The translations under genes and the position numbers were made by a program. This document shows, one piece after another, positions 6,171 through 13,518 of a DNA stretch of 61,534 nucleotides; position 1 is the stretch's first letter, and every line of letters begins with the position of its first letter. Origin of the DNA: a virus; IMG/VR virus record IMGVR_UViG_3300042539_001144, positions 1 through 61,534 of that record. One strand, written 5' to 3'. Under the pieces are notes generated by a model. The model saw only the letters and a program-made list of their open reading frames with translations. It was not told where the DNA came from and did no database searches.

Positions 6171-7052
6171 ATGATCGCAACCAATCTCCCCTCGGCTGCC
6201 GAGGGTGCTCTCGTTTGGGTGAACCACGCCGGGCGTGTCCGGGTCAACGTGGTTCGCTCCGTGTTCTCGAACCTCGGGCTGGCGAAGTGCCTGCCCCGCA
6301 AGGAAAAGCGGGCCATCGCCCTGCGGCTGGCGATCAAGGCGTGGCTGATCGCACGGTACGGGAGGAAGGACGCCCGCACCATGCGTCTGTACCCGCTCGA
6401 CCGCCGGGTGCTCGGGTTCGAGGTGCGTCGGAAGGTGGATGGCACCGAGCAGAACGATCACCCGTACGTCTGCACCGTGAAGGCCGACGACCACGGGGCG
6501 TACGTCACGTACGCCGGTGCGGCTGGCCCGCAGCAGGAGACCGACGACGTGACCCGCATCTACCTCGACCGCGTCGAGTGGTACTGCGGCACGACGGTCG
6601 GCTCGCTGATCAAGCGTGCCATCACCGAGAAGTGGATGGGCACCTCGCTCAAGAGCAACGGCGGCCTGTACTTCCTGCCCGGCCAGTACCTGCCCAACTA
6701 CCGGGCGCTGGCCGACGGCATGGAGCGGAGCCCGTCCAACCCGGACTCCGAGTTGGTGATGACCGTCGCCACGTTCGACGTCCGCAACAACCCGAGCGTG
6801 GCCCGTGACGCGATGCTCTCGCTGCGGCAGGAGATCAAGGCGGCGACCGACGAGATCAACGCAGACCTCGTCGGTGCCCACGAGATGACCGAGTCGGGCA
6901 TCGCCAACCGCAAGGCCCGGCTGGCACGGCTGCTCGCACAGGCGGCGGAGTACTCCGCCCTGTTCGAGGCCAGCATCGACGACCTGAAGGGCATGGTCGA
7001 GGGCACGCAGAGCGCCCTTGCCATGGCCGAGTTGGCCGAGGCTTCCGCCTGA
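6171..7052 (+). CDS. DUF6744-like protein preceding the MoxR/VWA pair
   Basis: 293 residues; ATG 6171 lies about 70 nt after the hairpin. No catalytic motif is visible. The middle (residues 120-200) contains 'VEWYCGTTVGSLIKRAI' and 'GGLYFLPGQYLPNYRAL', which resembles proteins I know as DUF6744 from phage and plasmid loci. The C-terminal 90 residues are a long Ala-rich helix, probably coiled coil. It shares the same intergenic cassettes as the AAA ATPase and metallopeptidase/VWA genes downstream and may act with them (inference). Confidence 0.6.
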   Translation: MIATNLPSAAEGALVWVNHAGRVRVNVVRSVFSNLGLAKCLPRKEKRAIALRLAIKAWLIARYGRKDARTMRLYPLDRRVLGFEVRRKVDGTEQNDHPYVCTVKADDHGAYVTYAGAAGPQQETDDVTRIYLDRVEWYCGTTVGSLIKRAITEKWMGTSLKSNGGLYFLPGQYLPNYRALADGMERSPSNPDSELVMTVATFDVRNNPSVARDAMLSLRQEIKAATDEINADLVGAHEMTESGIANRKARLARLLAQAAEYSALFEASIDDLKGMVEGTQSALAMAELAEASA

Positions 7053-7069
7053 TCGGCTGTGTGTTCTGA
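7051..7069 (+). promoter_or_regulatory. Intergenic motif A, copy 7
   Basis: GATCGGCTGTGTGTTCTGA, beginning inside the upstream stop codon; the hairpin at 7081 follows. Confidence 0.55.
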
Positions 7070-7080
7070 GCGATCTCGAT

Positions 7081-7111
7081 GCGGGCGGCGGGCACTGTGC
7101 TCGCCGCCCGC
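7081..7111 (+). terminator. GC-rich hairpin, variant loop
   Basis: GCGGGCGGCG (7081-7090) pairs with CGCCGCCCGC (7102-7111); an inner GGCA/TGCT continues the stem to a CTG loop. CCTGTTTCACCC follows. Confidence 0.7.
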
Positions 7112-7143
7112 CCTGTTTCACCCCCGAGTTGGAGGACTCTTTG

Positions 7144-8262
7144 ATGTTCAGTCACCCCATGTGGTTCGCGTTCGTTGTCATGCAGACCATGATCCCCACC
7201 CTGCTGATCGGCCCGCCGGGCTGCGGCAAGACGGCCTCGATCATGGCTCTCTCCCACGCCATCAAGCGGCGGTTCGTTCCGCTGATCGGCAGCCAGTGCT
7301 CGCCCGAGGACGTGTCCGGCCTGCCCGTGCCGGACATGGTGAAGTTCCTGTGCCGCATGATGCCCATGTCGTGGGTCGAGGCACTGCTCACCCCGGGCGG
7401 GCTGCTCGCCCTCGACGAGTTCGGCAACACGCCCCCGTCGGTGCATGCCTCGCTGCTCACCGTGATTCAGGACAAGAGGGTCGGCGACCTGACCCTCGAT
7501 CTGGACACGATGATCGTGGCGATGATGAACCCGCCGGAGCAGTCGCCCAACGGCACGCCGCTGTCGCTGCCCACTGCCAATCGGTTCTTCATCACCGAGT
7601 GGAAGAACGACACGGCAGCGTGGATCGACGGGCTCGCAGCCGGGTGCGAGTGGGCTGCCCCGCAGATGCCCATCCTGCCTGACGACTGGAAGACTCGCGT
7701 CCCCCGGTGGGGTGCGCTGCTCGCCACCTATCACCGCCGGTTCCCCGGCCGTGACAACGTGCTGCCGAAGGACGACACGATCCTCCGCTACCCGACCGAG
7801 CGGTCGTGGAGGAACGCCGTTCACTGCCTCGCTGCTGGCGAGGCTGCGGGTGCGGACATGTGGACCGACCAGTCCAACGTCCGGCTCATGGCAGCCGGGT
7901 GCGTCGGTGATCAGGCGGCCGACGAGTTCTGCGAGTGGAAGAGCACGTTCGACATGGCCGATCCGCTCGACATCCTCGACGGCAAGGTGACGTTCAAGCA
8001 CCGCGACGAGCGGCCGGACATCACGATGACCGTGCTCGCTGCTCTCGCCTCGGCGGTGAGCACCGAGTCCACGTTCACGCCGGACCGCTGGGATGCGGCG
8101 GCCATGATCTTCGGTGAGGTTGGCAAGACCAGCCACCCGGAGATGGCGCTCCGCTACACGCGGCTGCTGCTCGATGCGACGGCGAAGTTCAAGCACGCCC
8201 CGTCGGCGAAGGTGCTCAAGCCCCTCGTCGAAATGAACGCGGCGATGAAGGTGGGCGGCTGA
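7144..8262 (+). CDS. MoxR-type AAA+ ATPase
   Basis: 372 residues from ATG 7144 after TTGGAGGACTCTTTG. Walker A GPPGCGKT is at residues 23-30 and Walker B LLALDE at 87-92, with 'NPPEQSPNG' and 'LPTANRF' further on as expected for the sensor and arginine-finger region of the AAA_5/MoxR family. MoxR ATPases act as chaperones that remodel partners carrying VWA domains. Here the next gene encodes exactly such a protein (metallopeptidase plus VWA), so the two probably form one system. The target is unknown. The stop codon lies in motif A copy 8. Confidence 0.88.
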   Translation: MFSHPMWFAFVVMQTMIPTLLIGPPGCGKTASIMALSHAIKRRFVPLIGSQCSPEDVSGLPVPDMVKFLCRMMPMSWVEALLTPGGLLALDEFGNTPPSVHASLLTVIQDKRVGDLTLDLDTMIVAMMNPPEQSPNGTPLSLPTANRFFITEWKNDTAAWIDGLAAGCEWAAPQMPILPDDWKTRVPRWGALLATYHRRFPGRDNVLPKDDTILRYPTERSWRNAVHCLAAGEAAGADMWTDQSNVRLMAAGCVGDQAADEFCEWKSTFDMADPLDILDGKVTFKHRDERPDITMTVLAALASAVSTESTFTPDRWDAAAMIFGEVGKTSHPEMALRYTRLLLDATAKFKHAPSAKVLKPLVEMNAAMKVGG

Positions 8263-8271
8263 TTGTTTCGG
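8253..8271 (+). promoter_or_regulatory. Intergenic motif A, copy 8
   Basis: GGGCGGCTGATTGTTTCGG, overlapping the stop of the ATPase gene. Confidence 0.6.
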
Positions 8272-8273
8272 GA

Positions 8274-8304
8274 GGGGCGGCTCGTCACGGTGGCGGGCCG
8301 CCCC
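8274..8304 (+). terminator. GC-rich hairpin, variant loop
   Basis: GGGGCGGC (8274-8281) pairs with GCCGCCCC (8297-8304); CGTCA/TGGCG extends the stem to a CGG loop. It lies just ahead of the VWA gene. Confidence 0.65.
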
Positions 8305-8333
8305 ATCCCGACCAACACACAAGGGACACAGCG

Positions 8334-9914
8334 ATGGACGCGATGCGAGCGAAGGTTGCCCAGTTCAGGACGGCGGTGAAGAAGATTCTCCCGTACTTCA
8401 CGGGCGAGGTCTACGGCATGATCGCCATCGAGGAGAAGCGCGTCGGCACGATGGCGGTCGACGAGCAGGGGCGGATGTACTACGCCCCCGAGTTCGTGCG
8501 TCGGTGCTCGATCGAGCAGGGCCGGTTCACTGTCTGCCACGAGACGCTGCACGTTGCGCTCGGCCATGCTCGGCTGGCCCGCAAGATTCTCGGCGACAAC
8601 CCGACGCAGTCCATGCTCAAGGCGTGGAACTACGCCGCCGACTGCGTGGTCAACCAGATTCTCGGTGCGTACCTGCACGAGGCGCCGGGCGAGGACGTGC
8701 TCGGCCCGGGTGCCACGATCGTGACGCACCAGACGCTCGGCCTGCCGCCGCGGCTGACCATCACGCAGTACTACGACCTGCTCATGCAGCAGCAGCAGGA
8801 GCAGCCGCAGAACCCGGGCCAGCGTGGCACGGGCAAGGACGATGACACGGAGGACGACGAAGATGAAGACATGGAAGGGGCCGGTGAAGGTGAGCCTGAT
8901 GATCGGGACGGCGAACCTGACGAGCAGGGAGGTGGTGATGGTGGGGAACAAGACGTTCCTCACGATCCTTCTGAAGGCGATGGCGAGGGTGGCGAAGAGG
9001 ACGAAGGCGACGACGACGGTGAAGGTGAGGGTGGCGCTCGTCCCGGCGAAGGAGGTGCCGAACGGGACGGTGGTGCTGATCGCCCGTCGCAAGATGGCGT
9101 CGAGGATTCGTCGGACGCTGAAGGCGAAGGGTGCGACGGCGACCCGGCCGACGACGGTGGGGACGGGTCGTGGTCTCCGACTGGCGGCAGCGGCGCTGAC
9201 GGAGTGCCTCGCGGATACGAGGCCGAGCGAGACCCCTCGTGGGTCGACCGCGAGTACTCGCTCGCCAAGCAACTCGAAGCCGCCATCGAGGAAGCCGAGC
9301 GATCGTCGCCGGGCTCCGTCCCGGGCGAGTTGAAGGCGGCGGTCGGCCTCCGGCTACGGCCACAGCCTGACCCGTACGACGCTCTGCGTGCGTCCGTGGC
9401 TCGGGCTGTGGCCTCGCCGGTCGGTGCCCCCGACTTCACGCTGAAGCGGTTCAGCCGCAGGCAGCAGCCGGGCATGCCGCGCCTGCGTGGCGTGAACAAA
9501 CTCACGCCCAACGTCGTGGTCCTGCTCGACACGAGCGGGTCGATGGGCTTCAGATGCCCGGGCTACGAGCGAGCGGAGCGTGCCCTCGACGTGATCGCGA
9601 AGGGCATACGGAAGTTGAAGTCCGTGCGTGTCATCTGCTGGGACACGCAGAAGCACAGTGCCCGCATGGTGCAGTCCATGCAGGGCTTCGAGGTGCAGGG
9701 TGGTGGCGGCACCGACATGGGGCAGGCCATCGAGACGATCGACAAGGAACTCCGGCCCGACGCCATCCTCATGGTGACGGACTTGGAGACCGGCTGGTGT
9801 GAGCGGAAGCCTAGGGCCCGTGTCGTGATCGCTGCGACCGAGGCGCCGAGCGAGTACTACCCCGTGCCGGGATGGGCGACTGTCGTGGACCTGACACGCG
9901 GAGGTGGGCAATGA
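8334..9914 (+). CDS. DUF2201-type putative metallopeptidase with C-terminal VWA domain
   Basis: 526 residues. The N-terminal domain (about 1-160) has the zinc-peptidase signature HETLH at 69-73 within 'VCHETLHVALGHA'. A very acidic, Gly-rich linker of about 140 residues (D/E runs, roughly 170-310) follows. The C-terminal VWA-like domain begins near 385, with the MIDAS motif DTSGS at 399-403. The order metallopeptidase, acidic linker, VWA matches the DUF2201 family that partners MoxR ATPases. Low-complexity codons in the linker create long open frames in other phases, which I regard as shadows. Its start is preceded by AGGGACACAGCG. The stop overlaps the start of the next gene (ATGA). Role in infection unknown. 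Confidence 0.87.
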   Translation: MDAMRAKVAQFRTAVKKILPYFTGEVYGMIAIEEKRVGTMAVDEQGRMYYAPEFVRRCSIEQGRFTVCHETLHVALGHARLARKILGDNPTQSMLKAWNYAADCVVNQILGAYLHEAPGEDVLGPGATIVTHQTLGLPPRLTITQYYDLLMQQQQEQPQNPGQRGTGKDDDTEDDEDEDMEGAGEGEPDDRDGEPDEQGGGDGGEQDVPHDPSEGDGEGGEEDEGDDDGEGEGGARPGEGGAERDGGADRPSQDGVEDSSDAEGEGCDGDPADDGGDGSWSPTGGSGADGVPRGYEAERDPSWVDREYSLAKQLEAAIEEAERSSPGSVPGELKAAVGLRLRPQPDPYDALRASVARAVASPVGAPDFTLKRFSRRQQPGMPRLRGVNKLTPNVVVLLDTSGSMGFRCPGYERAERALDVIAKGIRKLKSVRVICWDTQKHSARMVQSMQGFEVQGGGGTDMGQAIETIDKELRPDAILMVTDLETGWCERKPRARVVIAATEAPSEYYPVPGWATVVDLTRGGGQ

Positions 9915-10648
9915 CGTTCGACGAACAGGTGGCTGCGCTGCGTGGGAAGGTGGAGCCGAAGCAGTTCAGGGGCGGGAAAGGCGCTGCCACGCCAGAGCAG
10001 TGGGCCGCCCACCTTGACGACGCAGTGCTTTACAAGCGGGCGAGGGCAGAAAGCAGCCCCGAGTGGAGACATCGCTACCGAGAGGCCGACCGCACCTACA
10101 CGCGAGAGTGGAAAAGGAAGAACGCCGGGAGAGTGCGGGAGTACAAGGCAGCGCGGCGCAAGGCCGGGGCCGACGCAGTTCGAGAGCGCGAATACCGCGA
10201 GAAGAACCGGGGGAGGATTCGCGAACGGTACCGGTCGTGGTGTGCTCGTGCTCGCTCAACGGACGTCCACTACCGACTCGTCAAGTCCGTCCGCGGAAGG
10301 CTCCGCGTGGCCGTGAACGGTGGCTACCGATCTGGCTCCGCCGTCCGTGACCTCGGCTGCTCGATCGAGGAACTCAAGTCCCACATCGAACGGCAGTGGG
10401 TCGGCTGTATGTCTTGGGAGAACTGGGGCAGCGGGCCGGGGACTTGGCAGATCGACCACGTCTACCCGCTGGCACAGACAGACCTGACCGACCGGGCCCA
10501 ACTGCTGGCGGCCTGCAACTGGCGGAACCTTCAGCCGATGTGGTTTGAGGACAACGTACGCAAGGGCGATACCGTCACGCCCGAAGCGCAGCAACTGTTT
10601 GACGGGCTGGTCTCGGAGTTCACGGAGGTGCGTGATGAAGTTGCGTAA
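9911..10648 (+). CDS. HNH endonuclease
   Basis: 245 residues from ATG 9911, in an ATGA overlap with the VWA gene and preceded by GGAGGTGGGCA. The N-terminal 110 residues are very basic and helical, likely DNA binding. The C-terminal HNH core reads 'QIDHVYPL' then 'NWRNLQPMW' with 'DNVRKGD', the usual I-D-H / N-L-Q-P / D-N-x-x-K-G order of phage HNH nucleases. It may be a free-standing homing-type enzyme inserted in the operon. The 3' end overlaps the next gene. Confidence 0.85.
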   Translation: MTFDEQVAALRGKVEPKQFRGGKGAATPEQWAAHLDDAVLYKRARAESSPEWRHRYREADRTYTREWKRKNAGRVREYKAARRKAGADAVREREYREKNRGRIRERYRSWCARARSTDVHYRLVKSVRGRLRVAVNGGYRSGSAVRDLGCSIEELKSHIERQWVGCMSWENWGSGPGTWQIDHVYPLAQTDLTDRAQLLAACNWRNLQPMWFEDNVRKGDTVTPEAQQLFDGLVSEFTEVRDEVA

Positions 10649-11309
10649 GTCGCAGAAGGAGTCGTGGCTGATGCGGGTGCTGATGGATCGGAAGGCCCGG
10701 CCCCTGCCGTACGTCGGAGGCATAGACCTCATGCCCATGGGCCGCACGCTGCTGCGGAAGTGGGCCGACAGGTACTGCGGCGGGTACGGGAAACTCACGC
10801 CGGAACATGCGGTCCGACTGCACGATCGGCTTGTAGTTATGGCGAAGGACATCGACGGTGCGGTCGTCGAGTGCGGCATGGTTCGTGGCCCGGCGTGGCA
10901 GCCCGGATACCTGTGGGCCTACGGTGCCATCGCCGTGCTCGACGAGTACGGCCGGGCGACCAGCGGGTCGGTGCTGATCCCCGGTGCCTCGGCCGTGCCG
11001 TACTACGTGCGCCGCAGCCTGACCAGTCCGAGGCAGTACCACCGCAGCCTCCGCCTGTGGGATGACCTGTGCCCAGTGATCGAGGACATCGCGTCCCCGG
11101 AGACCGTCACCCTCAACCGGAATCAGGTCGCCCGCAAGGACGACGTGAGACCCGGCGACTGCTATCTCTACGACCTGACCCGGGCGCACTCGCCGCGGGT
11201 GGTCGTGGAGAACTTGTACTTCGGCCGGGCCTGTCGGTTCGGCCTGCTCGACGAGATGATTGATACGGCACGGTGCCGTATCGTGTTCGGTTCCCTCGCT
11301 AGTGCGTGA
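10635..11309 (+). CDS. Hypothetical early protein
   Basis: 224 residues from ATG 10635, preceded by GGAGGTGCGTG and overlapping the HNH gene by 14 nt. Not recognised. The basic N-terminus contains 'KSQKESWLMRVLMDRK'; a mixed alpha/beta body with many Arg and Tyr residues follows ('WQPGYLWAYGAIAVLDEYG'). No catalytic motif is visible. It is the last larger gene before two very small ones and the recombinase. Confidence 0.6.
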   Translation: MKLRKSQKESWLMRVLMDRKARPLPYVGGIDLMPMGRTLLRKWADRYCGGYGKLTPEHAVRLHDRLVVMAKDIDGAVVECGMVRGPAWQPGYLWAYGAIAVLDEYGRATSGSVLIPGASAVPYYVRRSLTSPRQYHRSLRLWDDLCPVIEDIASPETVTLNRNQVARKDDVRPGDCYLYDLTRAHSPRVVVENLYFGRACRFGLLDEMIDTARCRIVFGSLASA

Positions 11310-11317
11310 GGTGTGCG

Positions 11318-11413
11318 ATGAACTATCCGTCGGTCCTTGAGATCGTGCAGACGTGGTGCATCATTGTCTGCGTGTACTTCTTCCTCGTAGCCCATAACAG
11401 AATGAGGGTGTGA
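11318..11413 (+). CDS. 31-residue single-pass membrane peptide
   Basis: ATG 11318 after GAGGTGTGCG; TGA at 11411-11413, 1 nt before the next start. The peptide has one hydrophobic span (residues 13-25, WCIIVCVYFFLVA) flanked by a short polar N-terminus and a positively charged C-terminus (HNRMRV), so an N-out/C-in topology is likely. It could be a small inhibitor, holin-like or exclusion peptide; nothing in the sequence decides. CCCATAAC at 11391-11398 near its 3' end resembles motif B. Confidence 0.5.
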   Translation: MNYPSVLEIVQTWCIIVCVYFFLVAHNRMRV

Positions 11414-11414
11414 C

Positions 11415-11774
11415 ATGACTGGACGATACTGGATGGTCGTGCGGCCCGGCAGATGGTCGCCGGACGAAAAGCGGTTCCCCACCGGGGCCGATGCTCTTGA
11501 GTACGCGCTTCGCTTGGTTCGCCGGGCCAAGCGCAGCGCATTCGTGAAGCACAGGGAGCACTGCCCCGTGCGAGTCTTCGTGGTGACCATGTACGGCGAC
11601 ACCCCCGACGGCATCGCCTACGAGACGGCGATGTACGAGACCGGCGGGCGAGGGGATTACCCAAACTCCGGGCGGTCCATCGACACGGAGTTGCAGGCCG
11701 AGGTCGATGCATCGTGGCAGCACTACTTCATCCACAACCCTGACCAGAAAAGTCTTGAAGAGGAGGACGACTGA
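11415..11774 (+). CDS. Hypothetical protein upstream of the serine recombinase
   Basis: 119 residues; ATG 11415 follows GAGGGTGTGAC. 'YWMVVRPGRWSPDEKRF' at the N-terminus and an Arg-rich helix (EYALRLVRRAKRSAF) suggest nucleic-acid contact, but no family is recognised. The C-terminus is acidic (EEEDD), and the gene ends in TGATGG, where the recombinase starts, so the two are translationally coupled. Confidence 0.6.
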   Translation: MTGRYWMVVRPGRWSPDEKRFPTGADALEYALRLVRRAKRSAFVKHREHCPVRVFVVTMYGDTPDGIAYETAMYETGGRGDYPNSGRSIDTELQAEVDASWQHYFIHNPDQKSLEEEDD

Positions 11775-12556
11775 TGGCTACGTGCTACGGATACGGTCGA
11801 GCCAGCACCGACAAGCAGGAACTCACCGAGCAGGTGCAGTCCAAGTCGGTCAAGGAAAAGTACTCCGCCCTGCTCAAGCCCAAGGGCGTCAAGTGGGGCG
11901 GGTGGTACTACGACGCGGCGGTCTCGGGCAGCAAGCCGTTCACCGAGCGGCCCGCTGGCCTGCGCATGTGGATGAACCTCCAGCCCGGGGACTACGTGGT
12001 CACGCACCACAGCGACCGTGCGTTCCGTGACACGGCCGACGGCCTACGGACCTCGGCCCTGTTCCGGGCGAGGGGCGTCGTGCTTGTGATGCCTGACATC
12101 CCGCACGATCTGGAGACTGCGGACGGCGAGATGATGGCGACCATTCAGTTCGCATTGAATCTCCGCGAGCGCCGCAAGGTGGCGGAGCGTACCGCCGCTG
12201 CCATGCGCGTGCTGTCCGAGCGCGGCGTCCGGTTCGGCGGGGCCCGGCAGAGCACGCCAATCGGCTGGCGGTGGGGCGGCGCGGGCTACGTCGAGGACGC
12301 GGAGGAGCGGGCCCGCGTCGAGCAGATGGCCCAGTGGTACGAGTCCGGCCTGTCGCTGGAACGCATCGAGATGCGTGTGTCCTACCCGCCGTACCAGTGG
12401 AAGAGGCGCAGCACTAGCAGTCGCTTCGGAAACTGGTCTCGTCGGTACGTGGCGTTCGCTCTGGAGGCTCGTCGTCTTGGCTATCCGAAGGTCTTCCTGA
12501 ATGGTCGGAGACGCAAGACCGCAGCGCGTCCAGCGCATCAAGCATCCGCGACTTGA
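11774..12556 (+). CDS. Serine recombinase / resolvase-invertase family
   Basis: 260 residues. The catalytic N-terminus reads YGYGRASTDKQ with R9 and nucleophile S11; the second block SDRAFRDTADG has D81, R82 and R85, as in resolvases. After the long helix (to about 150), residues 155-230 form a compact region (GGARQSTPIGW..., E-R-A-R-V) resembling a short Recombinase domain. At 260 aa it is far smaller than large serine integrases, so it is probably a resolvase/invertase rather than the integrase; a tyrosine integrase is encoded at 20407. The last 143 nt are also read in the opposite direction by the sigma-like gene. Confidence 0.85.
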   Translation: MATCYGYGRASTDKQELTEQVQSKSVKEKYSALLKPKGVKWGGWYYDAAVSGSKPFTERPAGLRMWMNLQPGDYVVTHHSDRAFRDTADGLRTSALFRARGVVLVMPDIPHDLETADGEMMATIQFALNLRERRKVAERTAAAMRVLSERGVRFGGARQSTPIGWRWGGAGYVEDAEERARVEQMAQWYESGLSLERIEMRVSYPPYQWKRRSTSSRFGNWSRRYVAFALEARRLGYPKVFLNGRRRKTAARPAHQASAT

Positions 12557-13016
12557 TCGTCCGCCAGTCCCTGCCTCGGTCTCTTCCGATGGCGTTGAGG
12601 GACTTGCCCTCTAAGACGTGGGCCTCGATGAGTTCCCTGTCCTCCGGCGGCAGCAGGCGCAAGCATGCCATGGCCTGCTGCCGCTGGTCGGTGGCGAACG
12701 ATATGCCGAGGGCCTTGCCGAGATCGATGCGCTCGTTGGCCGCTTCCTTCGATCGCTGCACACGCTTCACTTCCTTGAGAAGGGCGTGGCGGATGGCCGA
12801 CCCGTAGTACGTGGTCGGCTTCGACTTCGACCGATCGTAGGTGAACGACGCCTCGACGACAGCCAACTCCGCTGCACCATTCAGGTCGCAGTGTCGAATC
12901 AGCCGGGCGTAGCACGGGTGCCGAGCGACGAACATTCGCACGGCAGCAGGCACGAGCCCGAGCGCTTCTTCCGCCATCGCCTTCTGCGATGACGACAGCC
13001 GACGCTTCTTCTTCAT
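12414..13016 (-). CDS. Sigma-70-like RNA polymerase sigma factor
   Basis: 200 residues from ATG 13016, preceded by GAGG. Region 2-like part: residues 30-90 ('FVARHP...', 'AAELAVVEASFTYDRSKSKPTTYYGSAIRHALL'), the pattern of core-binding/-10 recognition in small phage and ECF-type sigmas. Region 4-like part: residues 118-160 ('LPPEDRELIEAHVLEGKSLNAIG...DWRTIKSRMLDALDAL'), a clear HTH. The C-terminal 35 residues are disordered and overlap the recombinase gene tail to tail. It is a plausible specificity factor for the recurring CGCCATAAC elements (inference). Confidence 0.75.
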   Translation of the reverse strand: MKKKRRLSSSQKAMAEEALGLVPAAVRMFVARHPCYARLIRHCDLNGAAELAVVEASFTYDRSKSKPTTYYGSAIRHALLKEVKRVQRSKEAANERIDLGKALGISFATDQRQQAMACLRLLPPEDRELIEAHVLEGKSLNAIGRDRGRDWRTIKSRMLDALDALRSCVSDHSGRPSDSQDDEPPERTPRTDETSFRSDC

Positions 13017-13336
13017 CGCATCTGCCTCACCCACGAGTCGGCCCGCCACGTTCGGGCGCACGCCTTCTCATGGCAGCGCGGGCACAGCGTCGGCTCGCAC
13101 CGCAGGCCGTGGCTGTCCACGCCCACCGTCGCCGGGCGGGAGCCGCAGTCAGCGCAGTCGGGAGCGGAGCCTGTTGAGCACGCCGAGGGAGCGGGGTCGG
13201 CCGCCGCCTGCTTCCTCGGTGTACGATCCGTCGCTGACTGTCGACAGGGGCTCGTACTCGATCGCCCCGTTGGCTTGCCGGAGCGCTTCCTGCGCCTGCC
13301 GGGCCCTGTCCCTGAACTTGTAGACGGCACACCCAC
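13013..13336 (-). CDS. Zinc-ribbon protein, start uncertain
   Basis: The frame ends at TGA 13013 in an ATGA overlap with the sigma-like gene and encodes a C-terminal zinc ribbon, 'DCADCGS' (CxxC) then 'LCPRCHEKAC' (CxxCH). The most complete start I can find is GTG 13336, giving 107 residues, but that overlaps the membrane-protein gene at 13149-13493 by about 190 nt. GTG 13126 would drop the first CxxC. The N-terminal half is low complexity. A frameshift linking it to the membrane protein is an alternative. The C-terminal ribbon is well supported, the start is not. Confidence 0.4.
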   Translation of the reverse strand: MGVPSTSSGTGPGRRRKRSGKPTGRSSTSPCRQSATDRTPRKQAAADPAPSACSTGSAPDCADCGSRPATVGVDSHGLRCEPTLCPRCHEKACARTWRADSWVRQMR

Positions 13337-13493
13337 CTCCGGCAACGGCGCACCCAAGCAGCAGGGCGAGGGCCAGCACCGCAAGGACCAGCAGCCGCCC
13401 GCCACCCGATCCGTCGGGGGGCAGGCTGGCTGCGGAATCATGCACGGACCCCGAGAGGGGGTGCGTGTACGAACGAACAGTATGCATCGTCAT
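13149..13493 (-). CDS. Single-pass membrane protein
   Basis: 114 residues. A polar Gly/Ser/Pro N-terminus (1-32) precedes one strong membrane span (about 33-57, LLVLAVLALALLLGCAVAGGGCAV), then a basic/coiled segment (KFRDRARQAQEALRQAN) and an Arg-rich end. No good ribosome binding site is visible at the chosen ATG. A 7-bp inverted repeat (CGGCAGT at 13495-13501 and ACTGCCG at 13507-13513) and a motif-B-like CCATAAA element at 13545 lie upstream. Possibly a lysis accessory or exclusion protein; undetermined. Confidence 0.55.
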   Translation of the reverse strand: MTMHTVRSYTHPLSGSVHDSAASLPPDGSGGGRLLVLAVLALALLLGCAVAGGGCAVYKFRDRARQAQEALRQANGAIEYEPLSTVSDGSYTEEAGGGRPRSLGVLNRLRSRLR

Positions 13494-13518
13494 GCGGCAG
13501 TGCGCAACTGCCGTCCAT

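Noticed and set aside
8824-9333. 169-aa basic open frame inside the VWA gene
   Set aside because: It is the +1 reading of the Asp/Glu/Gly linker (GAY/GGY repeats become Lys/Arg/Thr); no independent start signal, and the main frame has clear domains on both sides.
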